Below, piece by piece: positions 49,837-58,955 of a stretch of DNA of 64,000 nucleotides (the stretch's first letter is position 1; each line of letters starts with the position of its first letter). Location of the stretch: positions 1 through 64,000 of the forward strand of contig UCAU01000003.1 of NCBI GenBank assembly GCA_900470445.1, written 5' to 3'. Source of the stretch: Hyphomicrobiales bacterium (GTDB taxonomy: Bacteria; Pseudomonadota; Alphaproteobacteria; Rhizobiales; Devosiaceae). The translations under genes and the position numbers were made by a program. The notes under the pieces are model-generated. The model was not told where the DNA came from. It made no database searches and saw nothing but the letters and a program-made list of their open reading frames with translations.

Positions 49837-50796
49837 ATGTCCTTTTCGACCCTGCGCCTTGCCACGACTGCCAGCGTGCTGGCGCTGCTCATGGCGGCCA
49901 ATGCTGTCGCTCCCGCTTTCGCGCAGGACGCAGCTCCCGCTCCCGCCACCGAGGCGCCTGCTGCCGAGGCACCTGCGCCTGTATCTCCCGATGCCGTGGT
50001 CGCAACGGTTGGTGGGGAAACCATCACCGAAGCCGATCTGAGCTTTGCGGCCGAAGACCTGACCCAGGAACTCAGCCAGATGCCGGCCGACCAGCGCCGT
50101 CCATTCCTGCTGCGAGTGCTGATCGACATGAAGGTCATGGCCAAGGCCGGCCGCGATGCCGGCATGGGCGACACGCCCCTGTTCAAGCAGCGCCTGGCCT
50201 ATCTTGAAGAACGCGCCCTGCGCCGCGCCTACTTCGCTGACGCCATCGCCAATTCGGTGACGGAAGAAGCCGTGCGCGCCGAATATGACAAGCTCGTCGC
50301 CGACTTCAAGCCGGCCGAGGAAATCCGCGCCAGCCACATCCTGGTCGCCACCGAAGAAGAAGCCAAGGCAATCAAGGCCGAGCTCGATGGCGGCGCCGAT
50401 TTCGCCACCATCGCCAAGGAAAAGTCGATCGATCCGGGTGCAGCCAATGGCGGCGATCTCGGCTTTTTCGGCAAGGGCATGATGGTCGCTCCCTTCGAGG
50501 AAGCTGCCTACGCCCTGACCGAAATCGGTCAGGTCTCCGACCCGGTGCAGTCCCAGTTCGGCTGGCACATCATCAAGCTCGAGGAAAAGCGCGAATCCGC
50601 TCCGCCCACCTTCGAGCAGGTCGCTAGCCAGCTGCAGCAGCAATTGTTGATGACCACTTTTGACGGCACCGTTGCCAAGCTGATGGAAGGCGTCACCATC
50701 GACATCCCCGACGCGGCCCTCGACGCCGCTGTCAAGGCACAGTCCGAGCCGGCCGCCGCTGCTGGCGAAGGCGAAGCGGCTCCCGCCGCACAGTAA
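49837..50796 (+). CDS. Periplasmic parvulin-type peptidyl-prolyl isomerase
   Basis: A 319-residue SurA/PpiD-like protein. A signal peptide (residues 1-28, cleavage near AFAQD) leads to an Ala/Pro-rich linker, an N-terminal chaperone helix region, a PpiC domain (about residues 160-250; EIRASHILVATEEEAKAI, GGDLGFFGKGMMVAPFE) and a C-terminal helix. It should assist folding of exported proteins. In many relatives argJ follows; here the next gene is an unrelated TetR regulator on the other strand. Confidence 0.92.
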   Translation: MSFSTLRLATTASVLALLMAANAVAPAFAQDAAPAPATEAPAAEAPAPVSPDAVVATVGGETITEADLSFAAEDLTQELSQMPADQRRPFLLRVLIDMKVMAKAGRDAGMGDTPLFKQRLAYLEERALRRAYFADAIANSVTEEAVRAEYDKLVADFKPAEEIRASHILVATEEEAKAIKAELDGGADFATIAKEKSIDPGAANGGDLGFFGKGMMVAPFEEAAYALTEIGQVSDPVQSQFGWHIIKLEEKRESAPPTFEQVASQLQQQLLMTTFDGTVAKLMEGVTIDIPDAALDAAVKAQSEPAAAAGEGEAAPAAQ

Positions 50797-50801
50797 GCAT
50801 C

Positions 50802-51416
50802 CTATGGTCCGGGGGTTAACAGCCCCCGGACCAATTGCCGAGCCGCCTGCCGCATCTCGTCCGGATCCGCTATCAGCCGCCCGCTCAGCAGCCGGTGCCA
50901 GGCAAAACCCGCCAGCATGTCCGCAGCCAGCCCCGTATCGATATCGGCCGCCAGCTCGCCCCGCGCCACGCCCCGCTCGAAAATTTGCCCGGATTGCTGG
51001 CGCCGCTCAAGCGCATAGGCCCGCAGCGACGCAGCGGCCGCCTCATCGCGCTGGGCCTCGGCCACGATAAAGCGGAACACCTGCCCGGCGCCGGTATTGC
51101 CCCAATGGGCGAAAACGCCGGTGAAGAAGGCGACCACGTCGCCCTCCACGCTGCCGGTATCCATATGCACATTTGCCGGCTTATGCCGATGATAGACCTC
51201 GAGCAGCAAAGCCGTGCGGCCCGGCCACCACTTATAGATGGTCGGCTTGCCGGCTCGTGCCCGCTTGGCCACTGCCTCGATGGAAAAGCCCGCAATGCCT
51301 TCCTCTTCCACGATGGCCTCAGCCGCGTCGAGAATGGCCTCCTGGGTATCGGGATTGCGCCGCGCCCCAATGGATCGGCGGCGTTCCTCGCTGTCGTCTG
51401 CGCTCGGCTCTGTCAT
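50802..51416 (-). CDS. TetR/AcrR family regulator
   Basis: A 204-residue repressor with an N-terminal helix-turn-helix (residues 22-70; AILDAAEAIVEEEG, KPTIYKWWPGRTALL) and a C-terminal ligand-binding domain. It is transcribed away from a two-helix membrane protein, and two operator-like palindromes lie between them. It probably represses both and responds to an unknown small molecule. The ATG at 51416 is clear. Confidence 0.88.
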   Translation of the reverse strand: MTEPSADDSEERRRSIGARRNPDTQEAILDAAEAIVEEEGIAGFSIEAVAKRARAGKPTIYKWWPGRTALLLEVYHRHKPANVHMDTGSVEGDVVAFFTGVFAHWGNTGAGQVFRFIVAEAQRDEAAAASLRAYALERRQQSGQIFERGVARGELAADIDTGLAADMLAGFAWHRLLSGRLIADPDEMRQAARQLVRGLLTPGP

Positions 51417-51456
51417 ATCAGCAATATCGGACAGAACGTGTCGAAAGAAAAGACTT

Positions 51457-51474
51457 GAACGAAACGTGTCGTTC
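51457..51474. promoter_or_regulatory. TetR operator candidate 1
   Basis: The inverted repeat GAACGA-AACGTG-TCGTTC lies between the divergent TetR gene and the small membrane protein gene. Its half-site resembles that of the second palindrome 11 bases on. Confidence 0.55.
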
Positions 51475-51485
51475 TCATATATAAC

Positions 51486-51500
51486 GAAACGTACCGTTTC
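51486..51500. promoter_or_regulatory. TetR operator candidate 2
   Basis: The palindrome GAAACG-TAC-CGTTTC lies 14 bases before the start of the membrane protein gene. With candidate 1 it gives two AACG-type sites, as expected for a repressor that controls both directions. Confidence 0.6.
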
Positions 51501-51514
51501 AATGGAGCTTGGAA

Positions 51515-51760
51515 ATGAAGCCCTCTCTCGCTGCGCGTCTGCGCATGGCCGCAGTCATGACTCTGGCCGTCTATCCAGTCGTGACCCTTTATCTCTATAT
51601 CCTGATGCCGCTCACCACTGGTTGGGAAATCTGGCAGCGAAGCCTCGTGCTGGTGCCCTTCATGGCAACCACCATCGTCCTGCTGATCGTGCCGCTGATT
51701 ACCCGCTATTTCGGCGCTTTCATCGCCGGCCGTAAGCCCGTAGCCGCCCAGGCGGCGTGA
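51515..51760 (+). CDS. Small two-helix membrane protein
   Basis: An 81-residue protein with two hydrophobic segments (about residues 11-33 and 43-65) and a basic N terminus. It looks like small DUF2798-type or accessory membrane proteins found beside TetR regulators. The ATG at 51515 has GGAG and TTGGAA upstream. Its position next to the operators makes it the likely target of the TetR repressor. The function is unknown. Confidence 0.72.
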   Translation: MKPSLAARLRMAAVMTLAVYPVVTLYLYILMPLTTGWEIWQRSLVLVPFMATTIVLLIVPLITRYFGAFIAGRKPVAAQAA

Positions 51761-51783
51761 GGCCGCACCAACGTGAACAATGA

Positions 51784-51816
51784 AAAATCCTGCCGGTGAA
51801 AGCCCGGCGGGATTTT
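51784..51816 (-). terminator. Hairpin terminator near the HNH gene
   Basis: A 13-bp stem AAAATCCTGCCGG/CCGGCGGGATTTT with one G-U pair lies between the convergent membrane protein and HNH genes and is suited to both strands. Confidence 0.75.
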
Positions 51817-51821
51817 CGTTA

Positions 51822-52379
51822 TTACGGCTCGAGCTCGATGTCCCAATAGAGATAGTCGAGCCAGCTCTGGTGCAAATGGTTGGGCGGGAAGGCCCGGCCA
51901 TTATTGTGCAGATCATGCACACTGGGGTGATAGGGCGCCTGATGAGGATACATCTTGATTTCGCTGGGCAGCCGATTGGCCTTGCGCAGATTGCACGGCG
52001 CGCAGGCGGCCACGACATTGTCCCAGGTGGTCAGCCCGCCCTTGGAGCGCGGAATGACGTGATCGAAGGTCAGGTCATCCTTGGAGCCGCAATATTGGCA
52101 CTGGAAGCGATCGCGCAGGAACACGTTGAAGCGGGTAAACGCGGGATGCCGTGCCGGCTTCACATAATCCTTGAGCGACACCACGCTGGGCAGCTGCATT
52201 TCGAAGCTGGGCGAGTGGATGACCGTGTCATAGTGGCTGACGATGTTGACCCGATCCAGGCACACAGCCTTGATCGCATCCTGCCAAGACCACAATGACA
52301 AGGGATAGTAACTGAGCGGCCGGAAGTCGGCGTTCAGAACGAGTGCGGGACAGGCCTCAGGCGACACGTGGATCGTCAC
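51822..52379 (-). CDS. HNH endonuclease
   Basis: A 185-residue protein with an HNH nuclease domain (about residues 90-145). Zinc cysteines in CQYCGS and CAPCN bracket the catalytic FDHVIPRSKGG. The N-terminal VLNADFRPLSYYPLSLWSW matches the widespread bacterial stand-alone HNH group of unknown role. It is not next to a methyltransferase or phage genes, so a restriction role is unlikely. Confidence 0.88.
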   Translation of the reverse strand: MTIHVSPEACPALVLNADFRPLSYYPLSLWSWQDAIKAVCLDRVNIVSHYDTVIHSPSFEMQLPSVVSLKDYVKPARHPAFTRFNVFLRDRFQCQYCGSKDDLTFDHVIPRSKGGLTTWDNVVAACAPCNLRKANRLPSEIKMYPHQAPYHPSVHDLHNNGRAFPPNHLHQSWLDYLYWDIELEP

Positions 52380-52479
52380 TTGAGTCTCCCGGATCGGGAA
52401 TCGAGTAAGTCCATAGCCCCCTTATACTAGGCCCTTTGTGTCAGGCCTGTGAAGCGGGCACGTGCAGAGGCACGCGTGA

Positions 52480-53142
52480 TTATTTTTCGAGCTGGCTGGC
52501 GATGAATGCGCTGGCGAAAGCCAGACCGTCCGGCGCAATGCCATGTCCCACGCCGGGGCTGACATGATAGGCCACATCATAGCCGGCCAATCGCAAGGCC
52601 ACATCGGCATCGGCGCTCAGTTCAGGATCGACCACCGGGTCCATGTCGCCATGCACGAGACACACCGGCGGCCGGGCAAACTTTCCCTCGGCAAACCCTT
52701 CTGCCGGCAGAAAGGCGCCTGAACAGGCAATGATCCCCATCAGCGGCTCGGGCAGCGACAGGCCCACATGCAGCGCCATCATCGCGCCCTGGCTGAAGCC
52801 GGCGAGAATGGTCCGTTGCGGCGTTACCCCGGTCTGGCGCCATAGATCGTTGAGAAACTCGACCAGCACCGGCCGCGCCTGCGCCACGCCCATTTGCCGG
52901 CTGGCCAGTCGATCGCCTTCATAGTCGATGTCGAACCACTGGTAGCCCGCTGCATTGACCCGGCACGCCTCGGGCGCATTGGGCGACACGAATAGCGCAT
53001 CGGGCAAAATGTCCTGCCAATGCGGCGCGAGCCCGATCAGATCGGCACCATCGCTGCCATAGCCATGCAGCAACACCACGGCATGGCTGGGCTGGGCGCC
53101 CGATTTGGGCGCAAGCATGGGACCGGAGAGTTTTGCGGACAT
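52480..53142 (-). CDS. Carboxylesterase/phospholipase-like alpha/beta hydrolase
   Basis: A 220-residue hydrolase of the carboxylesterase/dienelactone type. The nucleophile elbow GFSQGAMM is near residue 110, the acid in HGDMDPVVD near 160, and the histidine in GVGHGIAPDG near 200. The oxyanion segment LLHGYGSDG is near residue 27. The substrate is unknown. The ATG at 53142 (MSAKLSGPM) is the family start, nine codons after an upstream frame start. Confidence 0.88.
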   Translation of the reverse strand: MSAKLSGPMLAPKSGAQPSHAVVLLHGYGSDGADLIGLAPHWQDILPDALFVSPNAPEACRVNAAGYQWFDIDYEGDRLASRQMGVAQARPVLVEFLNDLWRQTGVTPQRTILAGFSQGAMMALHVGLSLPEPLMGIIACSGAFLPAEGFAEGKFARPPVCLVHGDMDPVVDPELSADADVALRLAGYDVAYHVSPGVGHGIAPDGLAFASAFIASQLEK

Positions 53143-53207
53143 GGCAATTTCCAAAAATGACCGGCGCACCCTGCCCCGCCATGGCGCAAAAATCCAGCCG
53201 CCAGGCC

Positions 53208-54329
53208 TTACATCTGCGGCAATGGCTCCACGGCCAGTAGCAGGGACACCAACTGGCTCTGCTGCCGGGTATCGGTCTTGCGGAACAGATGCCCTAATTG
53301 CGTGCGCACCGTCAGGATCGACACACCATTGCTGCGCGCGACATCGCCCAGCGCCCGCCCGCTCGCCAAAGCCGCCGCCAACGCCGCTTCCTTGGGCGTC
53401 AGGTCGAACATAGCGCGGATCCGATCTTCAAACCCCGGCGGCAGGCGCTCGGACAGGTCGCGTATCGCGATATGGGCGCCCTGCAGCGCGGGGAGGCCCT
53501 GCACGAAGAGATTGCGCGCCGGGATGATCGACAATGCGACGGCATTGCCGGTCTCGGGATGCGTGGCGATCATGTCGGTGCCAATGCTGCCCGCCGGCGC
53601 ATTGGCGCGCTGCAAGGCCGCCACGAATTCTCGCATCTGCAGGGGATGAACCACGCGCAAAGCGCCCAACCGCCCGCTGATGGCCGAACCCGGCTCGGCC
53701 AGCAGAGCCTCGGCAGCGTCATTGGCCCAGATCAGCTTACCCGTGCCGGACACGGCCACCCAGCCGATGCCGCGCCCGCCCAGTTCTTGCCCCGTCTGCG
53801 CCATGGTACGCGCACCGAACCGTACGCGCAGGGTGACCGCGTGCGCCAGCGTCGAACTGATTTCATCGATCACCAGCAACTCACGCCGGTCATACTTGCC
53901 GCCCTTGCCGCCGCGATTGAGCGCCAGATAGCCATTGATGCGATCGCGCGTGCTGATCTTGTGCATCATGGCGCTATGCATCTGCTGTGGCCGCATCCAT
54001 AGGTCAAAGAAAGCGGAGCGCTCGAAATCACCGTGGGCCACCACCTGCTGGTCTACCAGCGCAGTACCCAGCGCCATTGCCTGCATCGGGCGAGCCAGGG
54101 GATTGATATCCACCAGATCGCGATAGCTATGTTCAAACTCGGGCTCGCAATCGCCATGCAGCATGGATTGCTGCCGCGTTTGATAGTCGAAGAAGCCCAG
54201 CGCGACATGCTGGCTATTGGTGGCGCGGCGCACCACCTCGGCCGCCTTGGCCCACATCGCGTCGTCGAACACCGCGCCATAGAGGTAGTTCGACAGATCC
54301 GTCAGATCCTGCGGAGAAGTCTCAGCCAT
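53208..54329 (-). CDS. LuxR-type HTH transcriptional regulator
   Basis: A 373-residue regulator. The C-terminal LuxR helix-turn-helix is seen in FDLTPKEAALAAALASGRAL followed by NGVSILTVRTQLGHLFRKT (about residues 305-360). The N-terminal 200 residues resemble a PAS/GAF-like sensory region (WVAVSGTGKLIWANDAAEALL). No autoinducer synthase or response-regulator receiver is present. Targets are unknown. The ATG at 54329 (MAETSPQDL) is preferred. Confidence 0.83.
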   Translation of the reverse strand: MAETSPQDLTDLSNYLYGAVFDDAMWAKAAEVVRRATNSQHVALGFFDYQTRQQSMLHGDCEPEFEHSYRDLVDINPLARPMQAMALGTALVDQQVVAHGDFERSAFFDLWMRPQQMHSAMMHKISTRDRINGYLALNRGGKGGKYDRRELLVIDEISSTLAHAVTLRVRFGARTMAQTGQELGGRGIGWVAVSGTGKLIWANDAAEALLAEPGSAISGRLGALRVVHPLQMREFVAALQRANAPAGSIGTDMIATHPETGNAVALSIIPARNLFVQGLPALQGAHIAIRDLSERLPPGFEDRIRAMFDLTPKEAALAAALASGRALGDVARSNGVSILTVRTQLGHLFRKTDTRQQSQLVSLLLAVEPLPQM

Positions 54330-54487
54330 TTGCAACCACCCGCGTCCATCGACGCTGTGTTTGCCGCACTGCCATATCATCCATGCGGATGCCATTGTGG
54401 CAAGACGGAAAAAGCCCGGCGACGGCTTTACGGGGTCGCCGGGGTCAAGTTCAGCTGGCGATGAGGCACAGCTGCATCAGGAAGATG

Positions 54488-55312
54488 CTAGAAATGATAT
54501 TTGAGCGTGCCCTTGAGCACATGGATGCTGGAGGTGACTTCAATCGGGTCCGAACCGCCGCCAATGCCTAGCAGGCCCCCACCAATGCCGCTCGCCTGCG
54601 GGATCGTGACGTCGGGCAGTCCGACATAGCTATATTCAGCGCCCAGCGAAATGTTCGATGTCAGCATCTTTTCGACGCCAAGGCCGAATGTCGGCCCGAA
54701 TAGAAGCTGGCTGGTATTGGCCGAGGATGAATAAGACCCCGCCGGTAGCGGCATATCCTCGGGGGGAAGGTTGGATGCAACCGTGAAATTTGAGGTCGAA
54801 TTGGACGAAACATTGCCGACCGCCGCGCCCATTTTGGCATAGACCAGCCAGCCATCGAAGGTGACGCCGGCCCGCAGCGCAAAGGTGCTGTACCAATCGA
54901 TGCCATAGGTCGTGTCACTGCCCTGACCCAGCTCGAAGACCTCGCCATCTTCCCGATCGTCAATGGTGAGCGAACCAAATGCGCTGGTGGTCTTGTCCAG
55001 ATCACCGAAATTGATATCGCCATCGACGCCCAGCACAAACTGGTTGTGTTGGAAATTGTAGCCCGCGCCGACGCCGCCCAGCAGCCCCTCGATCCGCTCC
55101 TGCGAGAACCGGCTGCTGCCTGAGTAGAATACGTCGTCATCAGCTTCGACTGGCGGTATGATTGACGAGGTCGACTCGGTCTGGGTCCGGTCCATCCCAT
55201 AGCCGACCAGCACTCCGGCGTAAAAGCCGCTCCAATCGGTAATGTCCTGCGCCTGTGCGCTGCTCGCCAATAGTGAAAAGCTGGCCCCAACCAGCAAAAT
55301 TGCGCTCCGCAT
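54488..55312 (-). CDS. Omp25/31-like outer-membrane beta-barrel protein
   Basis: A 274-residue porin-family protein. It has a signal peptide (cleavage near AQAQD, residue 20), the family start DWSGFYAGVLVGYG, alternating amphipathic strands such as AGAGYNFQHNQFVLGVDGDINFGD-type segments, and a terminal aromatic, LKGTLKYHF. It should form an eight-stranded barrel in the outer membrane, as Omp25/Omp31 do in Brucella. The ATG at 55312 starts the signal peptide; a longer frame is not supported. Confidence 0.86.
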   Translation of the reverse strand: MRSAILLVGASFSLLASSAQAQDITDWSGFYAGVLVGYGMDRTQTESTSSIIPPVEADDDVFYSGSSRFSQERIEGLLGGVGAGYNFQHNQFVLGVDGDINFGDLDKTTSAFGSLTIDDREDGEVFELGQGSDTTYGIDWYSTFALRAGVTFDGWLVYAKMGAAVGNVSSNSTSNFTVASNLPPEDMPLPAGSYSSSANTSQLLFGPTFGLGVEKMLTSNISLGAEYSYVGLPDVTIPQASGIGGGLLGIGGGSDPIEVTSSIHVLKGTLKYHF

Positions 55313-55463
55313 CAAAATTCCCTCATCCTCGCCGAAACAACCGCGGCGCAAGATGAGCAAAGCTGATCTTTCTCCACATCATTCATTTGAATGATTTAAT
55401 GGGGTCCATTCCCAGTAAGGAAATTTCTGTGGCGCATCCGCCACATGCCTCAAAGCCAAACCC

Positions 55464-56114
55464 TCAGCTCAACACGCCTTCGCGGTTACGGCGAACCGCA
55501 TAATAGCGCCAGAACAGCAGTGCCGCTGCCGAACGGTGAGGCGCCCAGTTTCGTGCCAGATTGGCCAGTTCGCTGATTTCGGGCAGCCGATCAAGTCCAA
55601 GCCCATCCTGCACCGCCTTGCGCAGCGCTAGGTCCCCGGCCGGGAAGATATCAGGATGCCCGGCGCAGAACATAAGATAGACCTGCGCAGTCCAGGGACC
55701 GATCCCCTTATGGGCGGTCAGGTAGCCTACTGCCGCATCCGCCGGCAGGGTCTCGAGATGGTCGAAATCCAGCGTGCCGGACGCCATGGCTTCGGCAATC
55801 GCCCGCACGGTTCTATACTTGCCGCCTGAAAAGCCGACGGCGCGGATCGCCGCCTCATCGAGGTTCAGAAAGCCGATGGGATCGAGCGCCCCCTCGACCT
55901 TTATGTAGCGCGCCCAGATTGCAGCGGCACTCGCCACCGACAGCAATTGTCCGCAGACAATGCGCGAAATCCCCACAAAACCGGCCGCGTCGATGCGCGG
56001 GTAAACGTCCCCGGTCACCGCCCTGATGGCGGCCAGTCGCGGATCGATCCCGACCAGCACGTCGAGATGGGCGGCAATGGTTTCAACACTATCAATGCGC
56101 GGTGACGGAGACAT
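55464..56114 (-). CDS. DNA-3-methyladenine glycosylase (AlkA-type)
   Basis: A 216-residue HhH-GPD base-excision enzyme that removes alkylated purines from DNA. The helix-hairpin-helix, HKGIGPWTAQVYLMF, lies near residue 130 and is followed by the catalytic aspartate in FPAGDLALRK. It lacks the iron-sulfur cysteines of MutY/Nth and the AraC-like part of Ada. The ATG at 56114 leaves only 23 bases to the divergent gluQRS start. Confidence 0.9.
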   Translation of the reverse strand: MSPSPRIDSVETIAAHLDVLVGIDPRLAAIRAVTGDVYPRIDAAGFVGISRIVCGQLLSVASAAAIWARYIKVEGALDPIGFLNLDEAAIRAVGFSGGKYRTVRAIAEAMASGTLDFDHLETLPADAAVGYLTAHKGIGPWTAQVYLMFCAGHPDIFPAGDLALRKAVQDGLGLDRLPEISELANLARNWAPHRSAAALLFWRYYAVRRNREGVLS

Positions 56115-56137
56115 TTGTCTGCTGTACACAAGCTGCA

Positions 56138-56995
56138 ATGTCTTCGCCATCGTCCAAACCCATCCTGCGTTTTGCCCCCAGCCCCAATGGAAGGCTGCAT
56201 CTGGGCCATGCCTTCTCAGCGCTCTACACCTGGCAGGCGGCAGCACTGCTGGGCGGCACGGCCCTGCTGCGCATGGAGGACACCGACCCCGAGCGCTGTA
56301 AACCCGAATTTGCCCAGGCCATTATCGATGACCTGCATTGGCTGGGTCTGGATTGGCCCGAGCCCGTCATGGTTCAGTCCGAGCGCTTCCCCATCTATGC
56401 CGAGGCGGCCAATCGCCTGCGCGATGCGGATCTGCTCTATCCCTGCTTCTGCTCGCGCAGCGATATCGCCGCCAAAGCCGACGGCACCGACCCCGATGGC
56501 GCCCCGCTTTATCCCGGCACTTGCCGGCATCTGCATCGCGGCGAAGAGATCGAACGCCTGCAACGCGGCGATCCCGTGCAATTCCGCCTTGACACCGAAA
56601 AAGCCCTCGCCCGGACCGGCGCGCTGACCTTTACCATCGTCGGTCCGCTGGTCACCGACCGCCCTCAGGTGCGTTACGCCCGCCCCGAACGCTGGGGCGA
56701 TGTGGTGCTGCAGCGCAAGGGTACGCCCACCAGCTATCACCTCAGCGTCGTCGTGGACGACGCCGCCCAGGCCATCACCCACGTCACCCGCGGTCGCGAC
56801 ATGGAAGCAGCAACCGACCTACATGTCCTGCTGCAATTCCTGCTCGGCCTGCCCTCGCCCATCTATAATTTCCACCGGCTGATCCTCGACGCCGAGGGCA
56901 AGAAACTCAGCAAGTCGAAAGGCTCGCCCAATCTGGCGAGCCTGCGGGACGCTGGCTGGACACAACAGGACGTTCGCCGGGAGTTGGGCTTTTAG
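56138..56995 (+). CDS. gluQRS: Glutamyl-Q tRNA(Asp) synthetase
   Basis: A 285-residue truncated glutamyl-tRNA synthetase that attaches glutamate to the queuosine at position 34 of tRNA-Asp. The HIGH-type motif is PSPNGRLHLGHAFS near residue 12 and the KMSKS-type motif is KKLSKSKGSPN near residue 252. The zinc cysteines are in YPCFCSR and GTCRHLH. It lacks the anticodon-binding domain of GltX. It fits the YhhQ queuosine-precursor transporter at 33.8 kb. Confidence 0.93.
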   Translation: MSSPSSKPILRFAPSPNGRLHLGHAFSALYTWQAAALLGGTALLRMEDTDPERCKPEFAQAIIDDLHWLGLDWPEPVMVQSERFPIYAEAANRLRDADLLYPCFCSRSDIAAKADGTDPDGAPLYPGTCRHLHRGEEIERLQRGDPVQFRLDTEKALARTGALTFTIVGPLVTDRPQVRYARPERWGDVVLQRKGTPTSYHLSVVVDDAAQAITHVTRGRDMEAATDLHVLLQFLLGLPSPIYNFHRLILDAEGKKLSKSKGSPNLASLRDAGWTQQDVRRELGF

Positions 56996-57936
56996 GCCGC
57001 CTCGTCAGCAAAAAACGGTTTGGTTGACGCCGCCACGGCTTCGGCGAATGGCGTGCCGAAATCCTTGCCCAGAATGGCATCCAAGCGCGGGTCGACCAGC
57101 TCCATCGGATTGTTCCAGAGATAGCGCATCTTGACGATCTCGCGCATCATCGGCATTGCCAGCCCCATGGCTTGCAGCACGATCCAGGGCAATTGCGCTG
57201 CCTGGAGCGGAACCGGTGCTGCCGCCTGAATGGCTGCCAGCATGGCGCCATGCGTTTCAAAGTGCCCGGCAAAGTGGAACGTCTCGAAGGCACCAAGGCC
57301 GTGCCGCTGCTCGGCCACCTTGACGAATGCCCGGCCCAGGTCGGGCAAATAGGCCCAGGCGTGGCGCACATCGAGATCAGCCATATGATAGACCTTGCCC
57401 TTTTTGGCATCCATCAGCATGGCCTGATCGAACCAGTCGCCAACATTGCCCGGCGCGTAGAAATCCCCAGCCCGGATGATGATAGTCTGGAACTTGCCGG
57501 CCTTGGATGCCGCCGCCAGCATCGCCTCCTGCCGCACCCGGATCGCGCCGCGCGGCGTCTGCGGATGCTGGGCCATGCCGGGGGTCATGTGCCGGTCCGT
57601 CGCTGCATAATTATAGACATTGCCCGGATACATCATGGTCCTGCCGCTATCACCCATGGCGGCAATCACGCCAGCCAGTTGCGCCTCGGCACGGCCCTTG
57701 TCCCATTTGTCATAGGGCAGGTTGAGCGCATTCACCACGATATCGGCATCGGCAATCGCCGCCGCGACCTCGGCAATATTGCCCGCATCACCCTTGACGA
57801 AGGTGACGCCCTCGATCGGCATCCGATTGCTCCGGCCAAAGCCGGTGACGTCATAACCCGCGTCGCGAAACGCCTTGGCCGCGTAATGGCCGATATGGCC
57901 GTTAATACCTAGAACCGTGATCTTTGCCGTGTTCAT
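56992..57936 (-). CDS. NmrA-like NAD(P)-dependent dehydrogenase/epimerase
   Basis: A 314-residue extended short-chain-dehydrogenase-type protein. The nucleotide loop GINGHIGHYAAKAF is near residue 9. The catalytic YxxxK is not obvious; instead NVYNYAATDRHMTP lies near residue 117, so it may be a regulator-like NmrA protein. It is divergent from the LysR gene, which is its likely regulator. The ATG at 57936 has AAGGAGA upstream. Its last four bases overlap the gluQRS stop. Confidence 0.82.
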   Translation of the reverse strand: MNTAKITVLGINGHIGHYAAKAFRDAGYDVTGFGRSNRMPIEGVTFVKGDAGNIAEVAAAIADADIVVNALNLPYDKWDKGRAEAQLAGVIAAMGDSGRTMMYPGNVYNYAATDRHMTPGMAQHPQTPRGAIRVRQEAMLAAASKAGKFQTIIIRAGDFYAPGNVGDWFDQAMLMDAKKGKVYHMADLDVRHAWAYLPDLGRAFVKVAEQRHGLGAFETFHFAGHFETHGAMLAAIQAAAPVPLQAAQLPWIVLQAMGLAMPMMREIVKMRYLWNNPMELVDPRLDAILGKDFGTPFAEAVAASTKPFFADEAA

Positions 57937-58022
57937 CCTGCATCTCCTTTGCTGATGGACACAACATCGTCCATTCACTATCGTGGATAAATCTGCCATT
58001 ATCTTCGGATCGCCATTCATAA

Positions 58023-58922
58023 ATGAATAGAGAACCCGACTGGGCGTTATGGCGAAGTTTTTCTGCCGTTGTCGCCAATGGTTCGCTTTCCGCCGCAGCG
58101 CGCGAACTGGGCATCAGCCAGCCCACGGTCGGCCGCCATATCGAAACCCTCGAATATGATCTGGGCCTGTCGTTGTTCGAGCGTACCCTGAGCGGCCTCA
58201 AGCCCAATGTGGCGGCGCTGCGCATTTACGAGGCCGTTGCCGCCGCCCAGGCCTCTTTGGCGCAGGCCGCGATCCTGGCCGAAGGCGCTCAAGCCGAATT
58301 CGGCGGCACGGTCCGCATCACCGCCAGCACGATGGTGTCCAATTACGTGCTGCCCGATCTGCTGGTCGCCATCCGCCAACGTTACCCCGCCATCGCGCTT
58401 GAGCTGGTCCCAACCGATTCGGCTGAGAATCTACTGCTGCGCGAAGCCGATATCGCCATTCGCATGTTCCGGCCCAACCAGCTCGACCTGGTCACCAAAA
58501 AGCTCGGCGAAATCCCCATGGTCCCGGTCGCCCATCAGGACTATCTCGATCGGCGCGGCACGCCAAAAACGCCGGCCGATCTCTACGACCACGATCTCAT
58601 CGGGCTGGACCGCTCCGATCTCATCATCGCTCACGCGCAGAAGGTTGGCTTCCCACTCAAGCGCGAGCATTTCCTCTTGCGTTCGGATAGCCAGACCCAG
58701 CTCTGGGAATTGCTGCGCGCGGGCCTGGGCGTGGGCTTTGCCCAGGCCGGGCTGGTCGCGCAAACGCCCGGCATGGTGGCCCTGCCAATTGATCTTGCGA
58801 TCCCTCCGCTCGAAGTCTGGCTCACCACGCACAGGGAATTGTTCACCAGCCACCGGATTCGTGCCATCTATGATGCGCTGGCCGAGGGGCTTTCGGTCTA
58901 TATCGGCACTACGGATTCGTAG
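58023..58922 (+). CDS. LysR family transcriptional regulator
   Basis: A 299-residue regulator with an N-terminal winged helix-turn-helix (residues 8-66; SLSAAARELGISQPTVGRHI) and a C-terminal periplasmic-binding-protein-like effector domain. The divergent dehydrogenase gene 87 bases away is the expected target. The inducer is unknown. Confidence 0.9.
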   Translation: MNREPDWALWRSFSAVVANGSLSAAARELGISQPTVGRHIETLEYDLGLSLFERTLSGLKPNVAALRIYEAVAAAQASLAQAAILAEGAQAEFGGTVRITASTMVSNYVLPDLLVAIRQRYPAIALELVPTDSAENLLLREADIAIRMFRPNQLDLVTKKLGEIPMVPVAHQDYLDRRGTPKTPADLYDHDLIGLDRSDLIIAHAQKVGFPLKREHFLLRSDSQTQLWELLRAGLGVGFAQAGLVAQTPGMVALPIDLAIPPLEVWLTTHRELFTSHRIRAIYDALAEGLSVYIGTTDS

Positions 58923-58955
58923 GGGCGCCAGCCCCTGAACGCTTGCAGGACTTTC

